Below are positions 34,228 to 42,598 of a DNA stretch of 56,088 bases, in pieces (the stretch's first letter is position 1; every line of letters begins with the position of its first letter). The notes below the pieces were generated by a model. The model worked only from the letters and a program-made list of their open reading frames with translations, was not told where the DNA came from and ran no database searches. The stretch comes from JADJPL01 sp964607915 (GTDB taxonomy: Bacteria; Bacteroidota; Bacteroidia; Chitinophagales; Saprospiraceae). A program made the translations under genes and the position numbers. The stretch spans positions 1 to 56,088 of the forward strand of contig CAZSMU010000007.1 in assembly GCA_964607915.1 (NCBI GenBank), in the 5' to 3' direction.

Positions 34228-36027
34228 TTACTGTACCTTATCTCCGCGCAAGATTCTATAGCGCTTGCGAGCCTCTACGGCAAAGGTACTGCCCGAATAG
34301 TCTATAAAGAGTTTTTCATAGAGGGCCTTGGCCTTTTCCACGTCATTTAGTTGCTTTTCATACAGCCCTGCGAGGGCGAAAAGTGCGTTGTCCGCACGGA
34401 TCCCATCCGCGTGTGCGTCTACTATTTTTTGGTACTCTTTGGCAGCATCCCCGTACTTTTTCTGTTTCAGGAAGACCTGCGCGCGCAAGTAGGCCGCATC
34501 GTCTTCCAGGGCGTGGCCGGGGAAAGCCTTGAGAAGACTATCCAATTTGGCGAATGCCTCCTCGAACCGGTTTTGGAACACCAGCAAGTCGGCCTGTGAA
34601 TACAATTGCAGGGGGGTAGCACTCGTATCGAGACCCAAATTATCCGTGATGAACACAGACAAATCCAGGGCGTCGTTGGAAATGAGTTTAGAGGTAGAAG
34701 CTTTGAGCACGTCGAACTGTGCCTGTGCCCAGGTAAAGTCGCCGGCGTAGTAAGACAGCCGGGCGTTTCGAAAGCGTGCGTCGTTGCCGAGCTGGTCGTC
34801 GCGGAAGAGCTTATCTACCTGGGAGTACAGCAAAGTAGCCTCCCAGACTTCCCCGCGGATGAGGTACAGGTCGCCGAGTTCGAGCTTGGCTTCAGCTTGC
34901 TTTCGGGGGTTAATACCCGGAAAATCAATCATTTGAACTAGTAGGGCGATAGCTTTTTCGATATTGTTCAGGAAGTAGGCCTCCAGGCCGGCGAGTTCCA
35001 GGATGAGGGGGGCTGTGTTTCGGTTATATCCGTTTTCTTCCAGGAAAGACAGGTATTCCTCCTCCAGCACGCGCAGGTCGGCCTGGGTATAAGAGAACCC
35101 CTCTATCAATTTGATGCGACGGTAGCGCAGGGAAGAGCGCTTGGCGTCCAGGTAGAAAGGCGACTCTACGCCTTTCTGGGCTACGATAAAATCGAATGCT
35201 TCGATAGCGGGGTCGTAGTCGCCGTCGTTGGCCGCGATTTGAGCCATCTGGTAAATACGGGCGCCGTTTTCCTTGAGCCGGCGGTCGAGGGCGCGCAGTT
35301 GCCGCAAGGCGTTCTCGTAGTCCTTTTGCTGTAAGAACAGCCAGGCCAGTAGTTCGGGATAGTGGGTGGCCGAGTCGTTAGCCTGCACGCGTTCGTAAAG
35401 CTGGCGCTGGAGTTCCTGGAACCCTTTGGCGTCGAGAAAACGCTGGAAAAGGGTCTGGATATAATCTATTCGGTCGGGTACGACGTCGAGGAAGTTGAGA
35501 TACTGCTCAATCATTTTTGCCGTTTCGCCCTTTCGGTGGTACAGTTCGCCGAGACTGGAGGCAAAAATGGCGCGGTCGTTGAGGAGCTGGACGCCCTTGA
35601 CATAGGTTTCTATGGCGAAATCCACTTTGTTGAGGTTGGCAAATGCATTGGCGAGCCGGATGATGGAGTATCGGTCTTTCGGCAATTTTTCGATAGCCTT
35701 CCGGTACTGGGTATTGGCTTCTGCTTCTTTGAGCTGTTGCTCATACGCGCGGCCCAGGGTGATGTAGTATTTCCCGTCCTCTGGGTATTTTTTGATCATC
35801 CGGTTGACCGTTCTTTCGAGGTCTCCGTAGCGTTTGAGTTGGAGCAGGCAGTCGGTGTAGCGATCGAAAAAAATCTCGTTGTTGTCCTGTTGCTGCAGGA
35901 GTTTTTCGTAGAGTACGACGGCTTTTTCAAATTCGCCGTCTGAGAAGTATTGTTGGGCGAGTTTGGCTTCTTGCCCCTTGGCCCACCCCGCCCAGCACAG
36001 GGCGATTGCGACAATCAGGAATCGCAT
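34228..36027 (-). CDS. Exported TPR-repeat protein
   Basis: A 599-residue protein. The ATG at 36027 (MRFLIVAIALCWAGWAKGQ) gives a signal peptide; the frame stays open 29 codons further upstream, but that stretch has no signal-like features. The mature protein is nearly all tetratricopeptide-like helical repeats, for example QYFSDGEFEKAVVLYEKLLQ (about 25), YITLGRAYEQQLKEAEANTQY and AYLRAQVFLKQKKYGDAAKEY (about 530). It probably acts as a periplasmic or outer-membrane scaffold. No enzyme motif is visible. It follows the M20 gene after a 116-bp gap that contains a hairpin. Confidence 0.82.
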   Translation of the reverse strand: MRFLIVAIALCWAGWAKGQEAKLAQQYFSDGEFEKAVVLYEKLLQQQDNNEIFFDRYTDCLLQLKRYGDLERTVNRMIKKYPEDGKYYITLGRAYEQQLKEAEANTQYRKAIEKLPKDRYSIIRLANAFANLNKVDFAIETYVKGVQLLNDRAIFASSLGELYHRKGETAKMIEQYLNFLDVVPDRIDYIQTLFQRFLDAKGFQELQRQLYERVQANDSATHYPELLAWLFLQQKDYENALRQLRALDRRLKENGARIYQMAQIAANDGDYDPAIEAFDFIVAQKGVESPFYLDAKRSSLRYRRIKLIEGFSYTQADLRVLEEEYLSFLEENGYNRNTAPLILELAGLEAYFLNNIEKAIALLVQMIDFPGINPRKQAEAKLELGDLYLIRGEVWEATLLYSQVDKLFRDDQLGNDARFRNARLSYYAGDFTWAQAQFDVLKASTSKLISNDALDLSVFITDNLGLDTSATPLQLYSQADLLVFQNRFEEAFAKLDSLLKAFPGHALEDDAAYLRAQVFLKQKKYGDAAKEYQKIVDAHADGIRADNALFALAGLYEKQLNDVEKAKALYEKLFIDYSGSTFAVEARKRYRILRGDKVQ

Positions 36028-36054
36028 GGATTGTATTGGTTTACGAGCCCTTTT

Positions 36055-36098
36055 CGCGGTGGGGGAATGGGTGCGGGAAGCGTCCATCCCCCACCGCG
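36055..36098. terminator. GC-rich hairpin between the M20 and TPR genes
   Basis: CGCGGTGGGGGAATGG (36055-36070) pairs with CCATCCCCCACCGCG (36084-36098), with a single bulged base and a 13-nt loop. There is no T-run on either strand, so it may be a Rho-assisted terminator or an RNA-stabilising hairpin in a shared transcript. Confidence 0.45.
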
Positions 36099-36143
36099 TC
36101 GCGGGGCGATTCAAAAAAGGTTGATAAAACGCATACGAAAAAT

Positions 36144-37607
36144 CTATTTTCGGTAATCGAGCGGGGGTTTGCGGTCGCCCAGCAGGGGTTGATAGCTGAA
36201 GTTGGCTCCTCTGCGGCGCTCGAGTTCTGCTTTGGCTGCGGCGCGCGCACCGGGGTCGTTAAAGAGGTCCACTACGGTAAGGGCCATGGTCTTGGCGGCG
36301 ACCATCATTCCTTTGGCCCCTATGCTGGTGCCGCCGGCGGCTACGGCCTGCCAGCTATGGGCGGCGGTGCCGGGCACCCAGGTCGCTGTGCCTGCGCCGG
36401 CCGTTGGAACGACCCAACTGATATCGCCCACGTCGGTAGAACCCCCGTTGCCTTCTTCGATGACCTCGAATGGCTGAACCATAGCGGTGGAAGACAGGGA
36501 AATATCCGGGCGGTTCAAGGTAGTGGCGATTTTTTCGGCAAATTGTTTTTCCTCTTCGGTATAGGTAAACCCGCCCACGGCCTTCATGTTATTGTACATG
36601 ATTTTGCCCAGTACTTCGTTGGGCATCAGGTTATAGACGCCGTGAATGAGCTCGTAGTCGGTACGCGTGCCGGTCCCCATAGCGGCCCCTTCGGCGGCTT
36701 TGATGATGCGGGCGAAGATATCTTTCACTTCCTGCATTTTGGGGTGGCGCACATAGTAATAGACCTCGGCGAACGCCGGTACCACGTTAGGTGCTTCACC
36801 GCCCCGGGTGATGACGTAGTGGATGCGAGCATCTTCCTGTACGTGTTCCCGCATGAGGTTGACCATATAGTTGAGTGCTTCTACGCCGTCGAGCGCCGAG
36901 CGCCCTCTATCGGGGGCTGCTGCTGCGTGGGAGGCTACCCCATAGAAGCGGATTTTGGCCGACATATTGGCCAGGGAAGAGGAGGCGCTGGCGCTGTTCT
37001 GGCTCGATGGGTGCCAGTGAATCACGGCATCCACGTCGTTGAACAAGCCGGCGCGCACCATATAGACTTTGCCGGCGCCGCCCTCTTCGGCGGGGGTGCC
37101 ATAGAAGCGGATAGTGCCGGACTTGCCGCTTTTTTGCAGCCATTCCTTTACGGCTACAGCTGCCGCTGCCGAGCCAGCGCCAAACAGATGGTGCCCGCAA
37201 GCGTGGCCGGCTTTTACTTCAGGGCGCTCCCGGCGCTCCGGTACGGCTGCCTGGGACACCCCGGGCAGTGCGTCGAATTCACCGAGTATGCCGATGATTG
37301 GCTTACCTGAGCCGAAAGAAGCGACAAAGGCGGTAGGGATATCGGCTACGCCCGCTTCGATTTGAAAACCTTCTTTGCGCAGTTGCTCTTGCAAGAGCCC
37401 GGAACTTTTCTCTTCCTGGTAGCCGACTTCGGCCCATTCCCAGATTTTCATGGCTACGCCGGCGTATTCCGGCCCGATTTGATCCAGGCGTTTGAGGAGG
37501 CTGGCCCGGTCGGCCGAAGACAGCGAGGATACGTTGGCCGGCATCTGGCCCGAGAGAACCCCTGTAGCGAGAAGGGGTAAAAAGAGCAAGGTAAAACGGT
37601 TCATCAT
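36144..37607 (-). CDS. Exported M20-family amidohydrolase (AbgB-like)
   Basis: A 487-residue metal-dependent hydrolase of the M20/amidohydrolase group closest in pattern to the AbgB-type enzymes that split aminobenzoyl-glutamate. A signal peptide (about 1-21, TGVLSGQ) indicates export. Motifs are GILGEFDALPG (about 120), GHACGHHLFGAGS (about 145-157, metal ligands), GTPAEEGGAGKVYM (about 186) and WHPSSQNSASASSSLA after it, with the lid domain in the middle. It lies between the TPR gene and an unknown gene on the same strand. The substrate cannot be read from sequence. Confidence 0.86.
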   Translation of the reverse strand: MMNRFTLLFLPLLATGVLSGQMPANVSSLSSADRASLLKRLDQIGPEYAGVAMKIWEWAEVGYQEEKSSGLLQEQLRKEGFQIEAGVADIPTAFVASFGSGKPIIGILGEFDALPGVSQAAVPERRERPEVKAGHACGHHLFGAGSAAAAVAVKEWLQKSGKSGTIRFYGTPAEEGGAGKVYMVRAGLFNDVDAVIHWHPSSQNSASASSSLANMSAKIRFYGVASHAAAAPDRGRSALDGVEALNYMVNLMREHVQEDARIHYVITRGGEAPNVVPAFAEVYYYVRHPKMQEVKDIFARIIKAAEGAAMGTGTRTDYELIHGVYNLMPNEVLGKIMYNNMKAVGGFTYTEEEKQFAEKIATTLNRPDISLSSTAMVQPFEVIEEGNGGSTDVGDISWVVPTAGAGTATWVPGTAAHSWQAVAAGGTSIGAKGMMVAAKTMALTVVDLFNDPGARAAAKAELERRRGANFSYQPLLGDRKPPLDYRK

Positions 37608-37632
37608 CTATAGGTTAGAATAATTAACAAGT

Positions 37633-38196
37633 CTACTGTACATCGCTTTCAAGGGTCAGGCCAGCCTCCCCTTTTTTACTGCCTCCGAAGGTAAAACCTA
37701 TTCGTTTGATAGGCTCTTCGTCATCGTAATCTTCCCAGGCAATCATTTCTTCGAGCCATTCTTCCACGTGGCGTATGAAGAAGGGGGGCTGTAACTCCTG
37801 TGGCTTGCAGATAACGATGGTTTTGGGTGGGCGGGGATCGCCGTAGTTTTCTATGAAGGGGTAGTCTATGAGGACTAAAATTTTGCCGTTGAACAGCTGT
37901 TGGTAGATCAGGGCACCATTGTGCTTGATGAGGTCGCGCCGAAGGCCGGCCCCCAGGATTTGCAACAGGCCACTGGGCGTATCGCCCAGGGTGAGCGCTA
38001 CGGCTTCGAGGTTATCCACTTCCGAGCGAATTTCGGTAGTAGCGGCAAGCCCTGTTTCGGCACATATCTGGTCGAGCGACTGCTGGATGAGGTCGCGCAC
38101 CCCGTTTTTCCAGGCCTCGCGGAAGGCTGATGTGTTTTGCTGCACTTCGCGGTAGCGATCCACTTTGCGTTTCAGGCTGAAAAATTGGCTGTCCAT
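37633..38196 (-). CDS. Protein of unknown function (187 aa)
   Basis: I do not recognise a family. The protein lacks a signal peptide and membrane helices. The N-terminal third is helical (SLKRKVDRYREVQQNTSAF), the middle has alternating strands (GKILVLIDYPFIENY, KTIVICKPQELQPPFF), and a strongly acidic stretch (EWLEEMIAWEDYDDEEPIKR) precedes a short Gly/Lys tail. Codon pattern and the clean stop-to-gene spacing support it as real: 25 bp before the M20 start, and 90 bp from the divergent coaX. It is probably cytosolic. Confidence 0.65.
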   Translation of the reverse strand: MDSQFFSLKRKVDRYREVQQNTSAFREAWKNGVRDLIQQSLDQICAETGLAATTEIRSEVDNLEAVALTLGDTPSGLLQILGAGLRRDLIKHNGALIYQQLFNGKILVLIDYPFIENYGDPRPPKTIVICKPQELQPPFFIRHVEEWLEEMIAWEDYDDEEPIKRIGFTFGGSKKGEAGLTLESDVQ

Positions 38197-38286
38197 TTTT
38201 ACAATGATTATTTTGGAGTAAATATGCGACTAAATCCCGCGTATTTTGTTATTGACGTATTATAAAACGCAAATTGCCCTGAAAAG

Positions 38287-39081
38287 ATGTTCTTAGCCAT
38301 AGATATAGGAAATTCAAACGTAGTCGCCGGCTTGCATATACGGGGCGAATGGAAGGAGGTGTGGCGCTTCCATACGGTCACGGAAGCTGGATCGGCAGCT
38401 TATTATGCCAACCATTTTGCGGAGCGCTTTTTGAAATCAGGACTTCGGCCCCAGCAGGTAGAGCGGGTCGTGCTGAGCAGCGTCGTGCCCAACCTGAACA
38501 CGCTTTTTCTGGATCTCATCCGGCAATTTTTTGATAAAGAGGCGATTCTGGTAGGACCTCAATGGTATCCCTACCTCGACATGGATATTCTGCGCCCCAA
38601 CGAAATCGGCACGGACCTGGTCGCCAATTCCGTTGGGGCCCTTTCTTTGTACCAGGAAGATTGCATCATCGTAGATTTTGGGACGGCGCTCACCTTTACC
38701 ACGGTGACGCGCCGGGGGGAAATACTCGGCGTGGCCATTGCGCCCGGTCTGAAAACAGCCGTTTATGCGCTATTCGATAAGACGGCCCAGTTGCCCGAGG
38801 TGCCGCTGGAACTTCCGGAAACCCCCATCGGGAAAAATACGGCACATGCTATCCAGAGCGGTGTGTTGCGTGGGTATGTAGGCTTGGTGACGTACATGGT
38901 GGAAGATATACGAAAAGAAGCCGGTAGCCACTTCATCGCAGTGGCTACCGGCGGCCTTTCGGCGGTTCTACACCCCCTGCAAGGGCTTTTTCACGCCGTA
39001 AATCCAAATTTGACGTTGGACGGACTCTTGGAAATAGGTGCTCGCGTATCGGAGCGCACGGGCGGGAAAGGGGTTATTTGA
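38287..39081 (+). CDS. coaX: Type III pantothenate kinase
   Basis: Phosphorylates pantothenate, the first step of coenzyme A synthesis; the type III enzyme needs a monovalent cation. The 264 residues show the ASKHA phosphate loop FLAIDIGNSNVVAG (2-15), the PNEIGTDLVANSVGAL segment (about 101-116) with GTD, and DFGTALTFTTV (about 125-135) with the second acidic loop, then GVLRGYVG (about 196). All key motifs are intact. Its last 8 bases overlap the end of the convergent small gene at 39074. Confidence 0.94.
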   Translation: MFLAIDIGNSNVVAGLHIRGEWKEVWRFHTVTEAGSAAYYANHFAERFLKSGLRPQQVERVVLSSVVPNLNTLFLDLIRQFFDKEAILVGPQWYPYLDMDILRPNEIGTDLVANSVGALSLYQEDCIIVDFGTALTFTTVTRRGEILGVAIAPGLKTAVYALFDKTAQLPEVPLELPETPIGKNTAHAIQSGVLRGYVGLVTYMVEDIRKEAGSHFIAVATGGLSAVLHPLQGLFHAVNPNLTLDGLLEIGARVSERTGGKGVI

Positions 39082-39373
39082 CAGGGGGTGAAATCCATTC
39101 GCCCAGGCGTTCGCGCAGCGCGGTCAACTTCACCTGGGCAGTTTCCTTGAACTCGGTCCATTCTTCGGCGGCTTCCTCGCCTACCTCTCCGGCGAACGCT
39201 TCCAGTTTGCCGCCCATTTCGTGGGCAAAGGCCTTTACTTTTTCTGCCTGTTCTTTGTATTCTTCGCGGGCCTCATCGGTGGTCTCCTCCATGATTTTCT
39301 GGAGCTCGTCCATCTTTTCCTGGATTTTGGCCTTCATTTCCAGGAACTCTTGTTGCATCTTCGTTTTGTCCAT
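39074..39373 (-). CDS. Small charged coiled-coil protein of unknown function
   Basis: A 99-residue acidic protein, nearly all amphipathic helix and rich in Lys, Glu and Ala: MDKTKMQQEFLEMKAKIQ, EETTDEAREEYKEQAEKVK, EVGEEAAEEWTEFKETAQ. There is no signal peptide or membrane segment and no recognisable domain. It overlaps the 3' end of coaX by 8 bases in convergent orientation, so the two transcripts are complementary at their ends. The pattern resembles stress-associated helical proteins, but that is only analogy. Confidence 0.7.
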   Translation of the reverse strand: MDKTKMQQEFLEMKAKIQEKMDELQKIMEETTDEAREEYKEQAEKVKAFAHEMGGKLEAFAGEVGEEAAEEWTEFKETAQVKLTALRERLGEWISPPVK

Positions 39374-39556
39374 GATTCGCGGTTTTTAATCCAGTAATGG
39401 GATAGATTTTAAAAAGGAAGGGGTATTACCTTTTGAAATCCTCTTAAAGTTACGTTTTTTTTCAATGCTGCGCATAAAAAAGACAGGCTGCGGGTGAAAA
39501 AATGGATTTTTATTGTAGTTTCCATTCAATTTTTTCACTTTCAAATAAATCACCTA

Positions 39557-40921
39557 ATGAAAACCAGAAAAATCCTGTTGACAGAGCAAGAAGTGCCGGA
39601 TCATTGGTACAATATCATAGCGGATATGCCTAATAAGCCGCTACCTCCCCTGCATCCCGGTACAAAAGAGCCCATTGGTCCGGAAGCATTGGCCCCCCTT
39701 TTTCCTATGGAGCTGATTAAGCAGGAAGTATCGGCTGAAAAATGGGTACAGATACCGGATCCCGTGCGGGACGCCTATACCATATGGCGCCCTACCCCGT
39801 TGTACCGGGCTTACAATCTGGAAAAAGCGCTAGATACCCCGGCGAAGATTTATTACAAGTACGAAGGCACCAGCCCAGTGGGTTCGCACAAGCCCAATAC
39901 GGCTATCCCCCAGGCTTACTACAACAAGATGGAAGGGGTGAAGCGCATCACGACGGAAACCGGGGCTGGGCAGTGGGGCAGCGCACTGGCCTTTGCCTGC
40001 AACATGTACGGCATCGAGTGCGAGGTCTATATGGTAAAGGTCAGCTATGATGGTAAACCCTACCGGAAGTTGATGATGAATACCTGGGGAGCCAAGGTCT
40101 ATTCTTCTCCGACCAACCATACCCAGGCCGGCCGCCAAATTCTGGCACAGGATCCCAATTCGCCCGGCAGCCTCGGCATCGCCATCTCGGAAGCTGTAGA
40201 GCAGGCCGCCATGGCAGACCACACCAAATATGCGCTGGGCAGCGTCCTCAACCATGTACTCATGCACCAGACCATCCTGGGCCAGGAGGCGGTTGTACAA
40301 ATGCAAAAAGCAGGCGACTTGCCGGATATCGTAGTGGCACCGTTTGGCGGAGGCTCCAACTTTGCCGGCCTCGCCTTTCCCTTCCTGCGCCTCAACTTCG
40401 ACGAGGGCCGCAATATCCGTTGTATCGCGTCCGAGCCTGCTTCCTGCCCAAAACTTACCCGTGGCGTGTTCCGCTACGATTTCGGCGATACGGTGGGTAT
40501 GACGCCTCTGCTGCCGATGTACACCTTGGGCCATAACTTCGTACCCGCCCCCATACATGCCGGCGGCTTGCGCTATCACGGCGCCGGGGTTATTGTGAGC
40601 CAGTTGCTCAAAGACAAATTGATCGAAGCCCGCGCCCACCATCAGCTTGAGTGCTTCGAGGCCGGGGTGCTTTTCGCCCGCACCGAGGGCATCATCCCCG
40701 CTCCGGAAGCCACGCATGCCATGGCAACGGTTTTGCAGGAAGCACAGCGCTGCAAAGAAGAAGGCGTCTCCAGAACTATCCTCTTCAATCTTTGTGGCCA
40801 TGGCCACTTCGATTTGCCGGCTTATGAGGACTACTTCGCCGGCAAACTGGTACGCCATGAGGTGACCCAGGAGATGATTGCTGCCTCGCTGGCCGAACTC
40901 GACACCCCGACGATTGGGTAG
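39557..40921 (+). CDS. TrpB2-type tryptophan synthase beta-like enzyme
   Basis: A PLP-dependent enzyme of 454 residues. The start MKTRKILLTEQEVPDHWYN is chosen because the upstream extension is AT-rich and lacks family sequence. The PLP lysine lies in GTSPVGSHKPNTA (about residue 113), followed by TTETGAGQWGSALAFAC, the glycine-rich phosphate loop VVAPFGGGSNFAG (about 279-291), and NLCGHGHFD near the end. The long N-terminus and motif variants mark the TrpB2 group, which can act without a TrpA partner; no trp genes surround it. Its true reaction may be indole plus serine or another amino-acid condensation. Confidence 0.87.
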   Translation: MKTRKILLTEQEVPDHWYNIIADMPNKPLPPLHPGTKEPIGPEALAPLFPMELIKQEVSAEKWVQIPDPVRDAYTIWRPTPLYRAYNLEKALDTPAKIYYKYEGTSPVGSHKPNTAIPQAYYNKMEGVKRITTETGAGQWGSALAFACNMYGIECEVYMVKVSYDGKPYRKLMMNTWGAKVYSSPTNHTQAGRQILAQDPNSPGSLGIAISEAVEQAAMADHTKYALGSVLNHVLMHQTILGQEAVVQMQKAGDLPDIVVAPFGGGSNFAGLAFPFLRLNFDEGRNIRCIASEPASCPKLTRGVFRYDFGDTVGMTPLLPMYTLGHNFVPAPIHAGGLRYHGAGVIVSQLLKDKLIEARAHHQLECFEAGVLFARTEGIIPAPEATHAMATVLQEAQRCKEEGVSRTILFNLCGHGHFDLPAYEDYFAGKLVRHEVTQEMIAASLAELDTPTIG

Positions 40922-40960
40922 GGGGTACAACAGGTCAGTTGTGCCGGGCACGAAAATTTA

Positions 40961-41025
40961 TTTTTGGACGTTCCCGGGAGTTGGTTTTCGCAACGCGAAA
41001 ACCAACTCCCGGGAACGTCCAAAAA
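40961..41025. repeat. Perfect 31-bp inverted repeat with 3-nt loop
   Basis: The 31 bases at 40961-40991 are the exact reverse complement of 40995-41025, separated by AAC. The arms contain GGACGTTCCCGGGAG and TTGGTTTTCGC and end in T5 and A5. It lies between the TrpB2 and amine oxidase genes. The hairpin is far longer than a usual terminator, and neither strand shows a clean T-run just after the stem apart from the A/T ends that are themselves part of it. Confidence 0.9.
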
Positions 41026-41052
41026 ATTTGTATAAAACTACGATAACCGCCT

Positions 41053-42588
41053 ATGAAGCAGTACCTGTCAAGGCCAATTCAGCGAAGTTTCAATCGGCTG
41101 CTCTATTCCGGTTCCCCGGACCCTATGCTGCACAATCCAGCAGGAGTGCCCGGCGGGATACCGGTAAAAAGCCAGGAAGCACCTCTGCCCGGCGTACCGC
41201 CGCAGAGGCAGGCAGGGCGGCCGCCGCGCATACTTATTGTAGGGGCTGGTCTGGCTGGTTTGGGCACAGCGTACTTTTTGAAGCAGGCAGGACTTTCGGC
41301 AGATGTGTTCGAAGCCTCTGACCGATGTGGCGGGCGCCTGATGACCCTGGCAGACTTTTTTGGTACTGGTGTGCTGACGGAACTGGGCGGGGAATACATA
41401 GATGCTGACCACCGCGACGTACTGGATTTGGCCAGCACCCTCCAACTGGAATTGCTGGATTTTCGGGAAGATGACCTAGGAATGAATCCTATGGTCTGGA
41501 TAGGAGGCAGGCGCTATTCCGAACAAGATATCGAAACCGCGTTGAAACCATTTTTGCCCAGGCTTTTGGCTGATATGGCAAAACTCCCGGAAGACCCGGA
41601 CGAGATTTCCTACCGAAACCCAGCCGCATGGGCAGGACTGGACCAGCTTTCAATTGTCGAGTACCTGGAGGATATTGGTATTCGGGGTTGGCTCGCCGAG
41701 TTGTTCTGTACGCGTGCGACCTCCTACTTTACGCAGTGGGCCAGCCGGCAGTCGGCCATAAACCTGTTCTTTTTGCTCGGATTACCCGCAACAGCAGAAC
41801 AAAGGCGCGCGCGCCCGGATCGGGTCTATAAAATCAAAGCGGGCAACCAGGCGCTGACCGATGCGCTTGCCCATACCCTGGGGGATTCCGTTTCTCTGGA
41901 TCATGTCCTGACTGAAATCCATAAAACGGCACAAGGGTTCAAGGCTGTTTTCGCATACCGCGACGCCGAGATTGCCGTAGAATGTGATTATCTGGTACTG
42001 ACGCTGCCGTTTACCTGCTTGCGCAAAGTCAGGACGGTTGGGTTTGAGTGGTCGCCAGTGAAAGGGCGTTGTATCCGGGAGTTGGGGTACGGCAATGGAG
42101 GTAAAGTCGTCTTTGGAGTAGATGAGCGCGTATGGCGAAGGCACGGATTCAACGGCTGGTTCCACGCGGTCAACCATATCTGCAGTGGCTGGGACAGCAG
42201 CCGCATGCAGAACAGCCGTAGCGGCAGCCTGACCTTCTTCGGAGGTGGTCGCTTCGGGGAGGATGTCGCCACTTTGGTGCAACCCGATTTGTTCGACATG
42301 TATTATGCCTCCCTCGAGGCAGCCTGGCCCGGTTTGGTAGAAGCCGCCAATGGCCGTATCCATTCGTTCTCCTGGGAGACCTACTCCTTCAGCAGAGGCT
42401 CCTATGCCGTCTATGCACCCGGCCAGTGGACTGCTTTTGCCGGGGTGGAAAAAGAACCGGAAGGGAATATCCTGTTTGCCGGGGAACATTGCAGCCTGCG
42501 ATATCAGGGCTATATGAATGGTGCAGTGCTGAGCGGACGCCGGGCAGCAGAACGTATTGTAAAAAATTATCATCTATTAACTGCATAA
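41053..42588 (+). CDS. Flavin-containing amine oxidase
   Basis: A 511-residue FAD oxidoreductase of the monoamine oxidase group. The dinucleotide-binding motif ILIVGAGLAGLGTAYFL (about 58-74), then VFEASDRCGGRLMT and GVLTELGGEYIDADH (about 115), form the FAD site. The C-terminal FAD segment is NILFAGEHCSLRYQGYMNGAVLSGRRAAE (about 475-503). The first 57 residues are Pro/Gly-rich and basic with no clear signal peptide. susC starts 10 bp after its stop, so the two are almost certainly one operon, linking an oxidase with an outer-membrane uptake pair. The amine substrate is unknown. Confidence 0.88.
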   Translation: MKQYLSRPIQRSFNRLLYSGSPDPMLHNPAGVPGGIPVKSQEAPLPGVPPQRQAGRPPRILIVGAGLAGLGTAYFLKQAGLSADVFEASDRCGGRLMTLADFFGTGVLTELGGEYIDADHRDVLDLASTLQLELLDFREDDLGMNPMVWIGGRRYSEQDIETALKPFLPRLLADMAKLPEDPDEISYRNPAAWAGLDQLSIVEYLEDIGIRGWLAELFCTRATSYFTQWASRQSAINLFFLLGLPATAEQRRARPDRVYKIKAGNQALTDALAHTLGDSVSLDHVLTEIHKTAQGFKAVFAYRDAEIAVECDYLVLTLPFTCLRKVRTVGFEWSPVKGRCIRELGYGNGGKVVFGVDERVWRRHGFNGWFHAVNHICSGWDSSRMQNSRSGSLTFFGGGRFGEDVATLVQPDLFDMYYASLEAAWPGLVEAANGRIHSFSWETYSFSRGSYAVYAPGQWTAFAGVEKEPEGNILFAGEHCSLRYQGYMNGAVLSGRRAAERIVKNYHLLTA

Positions 42589-42598
42589 CTCGCCAACC

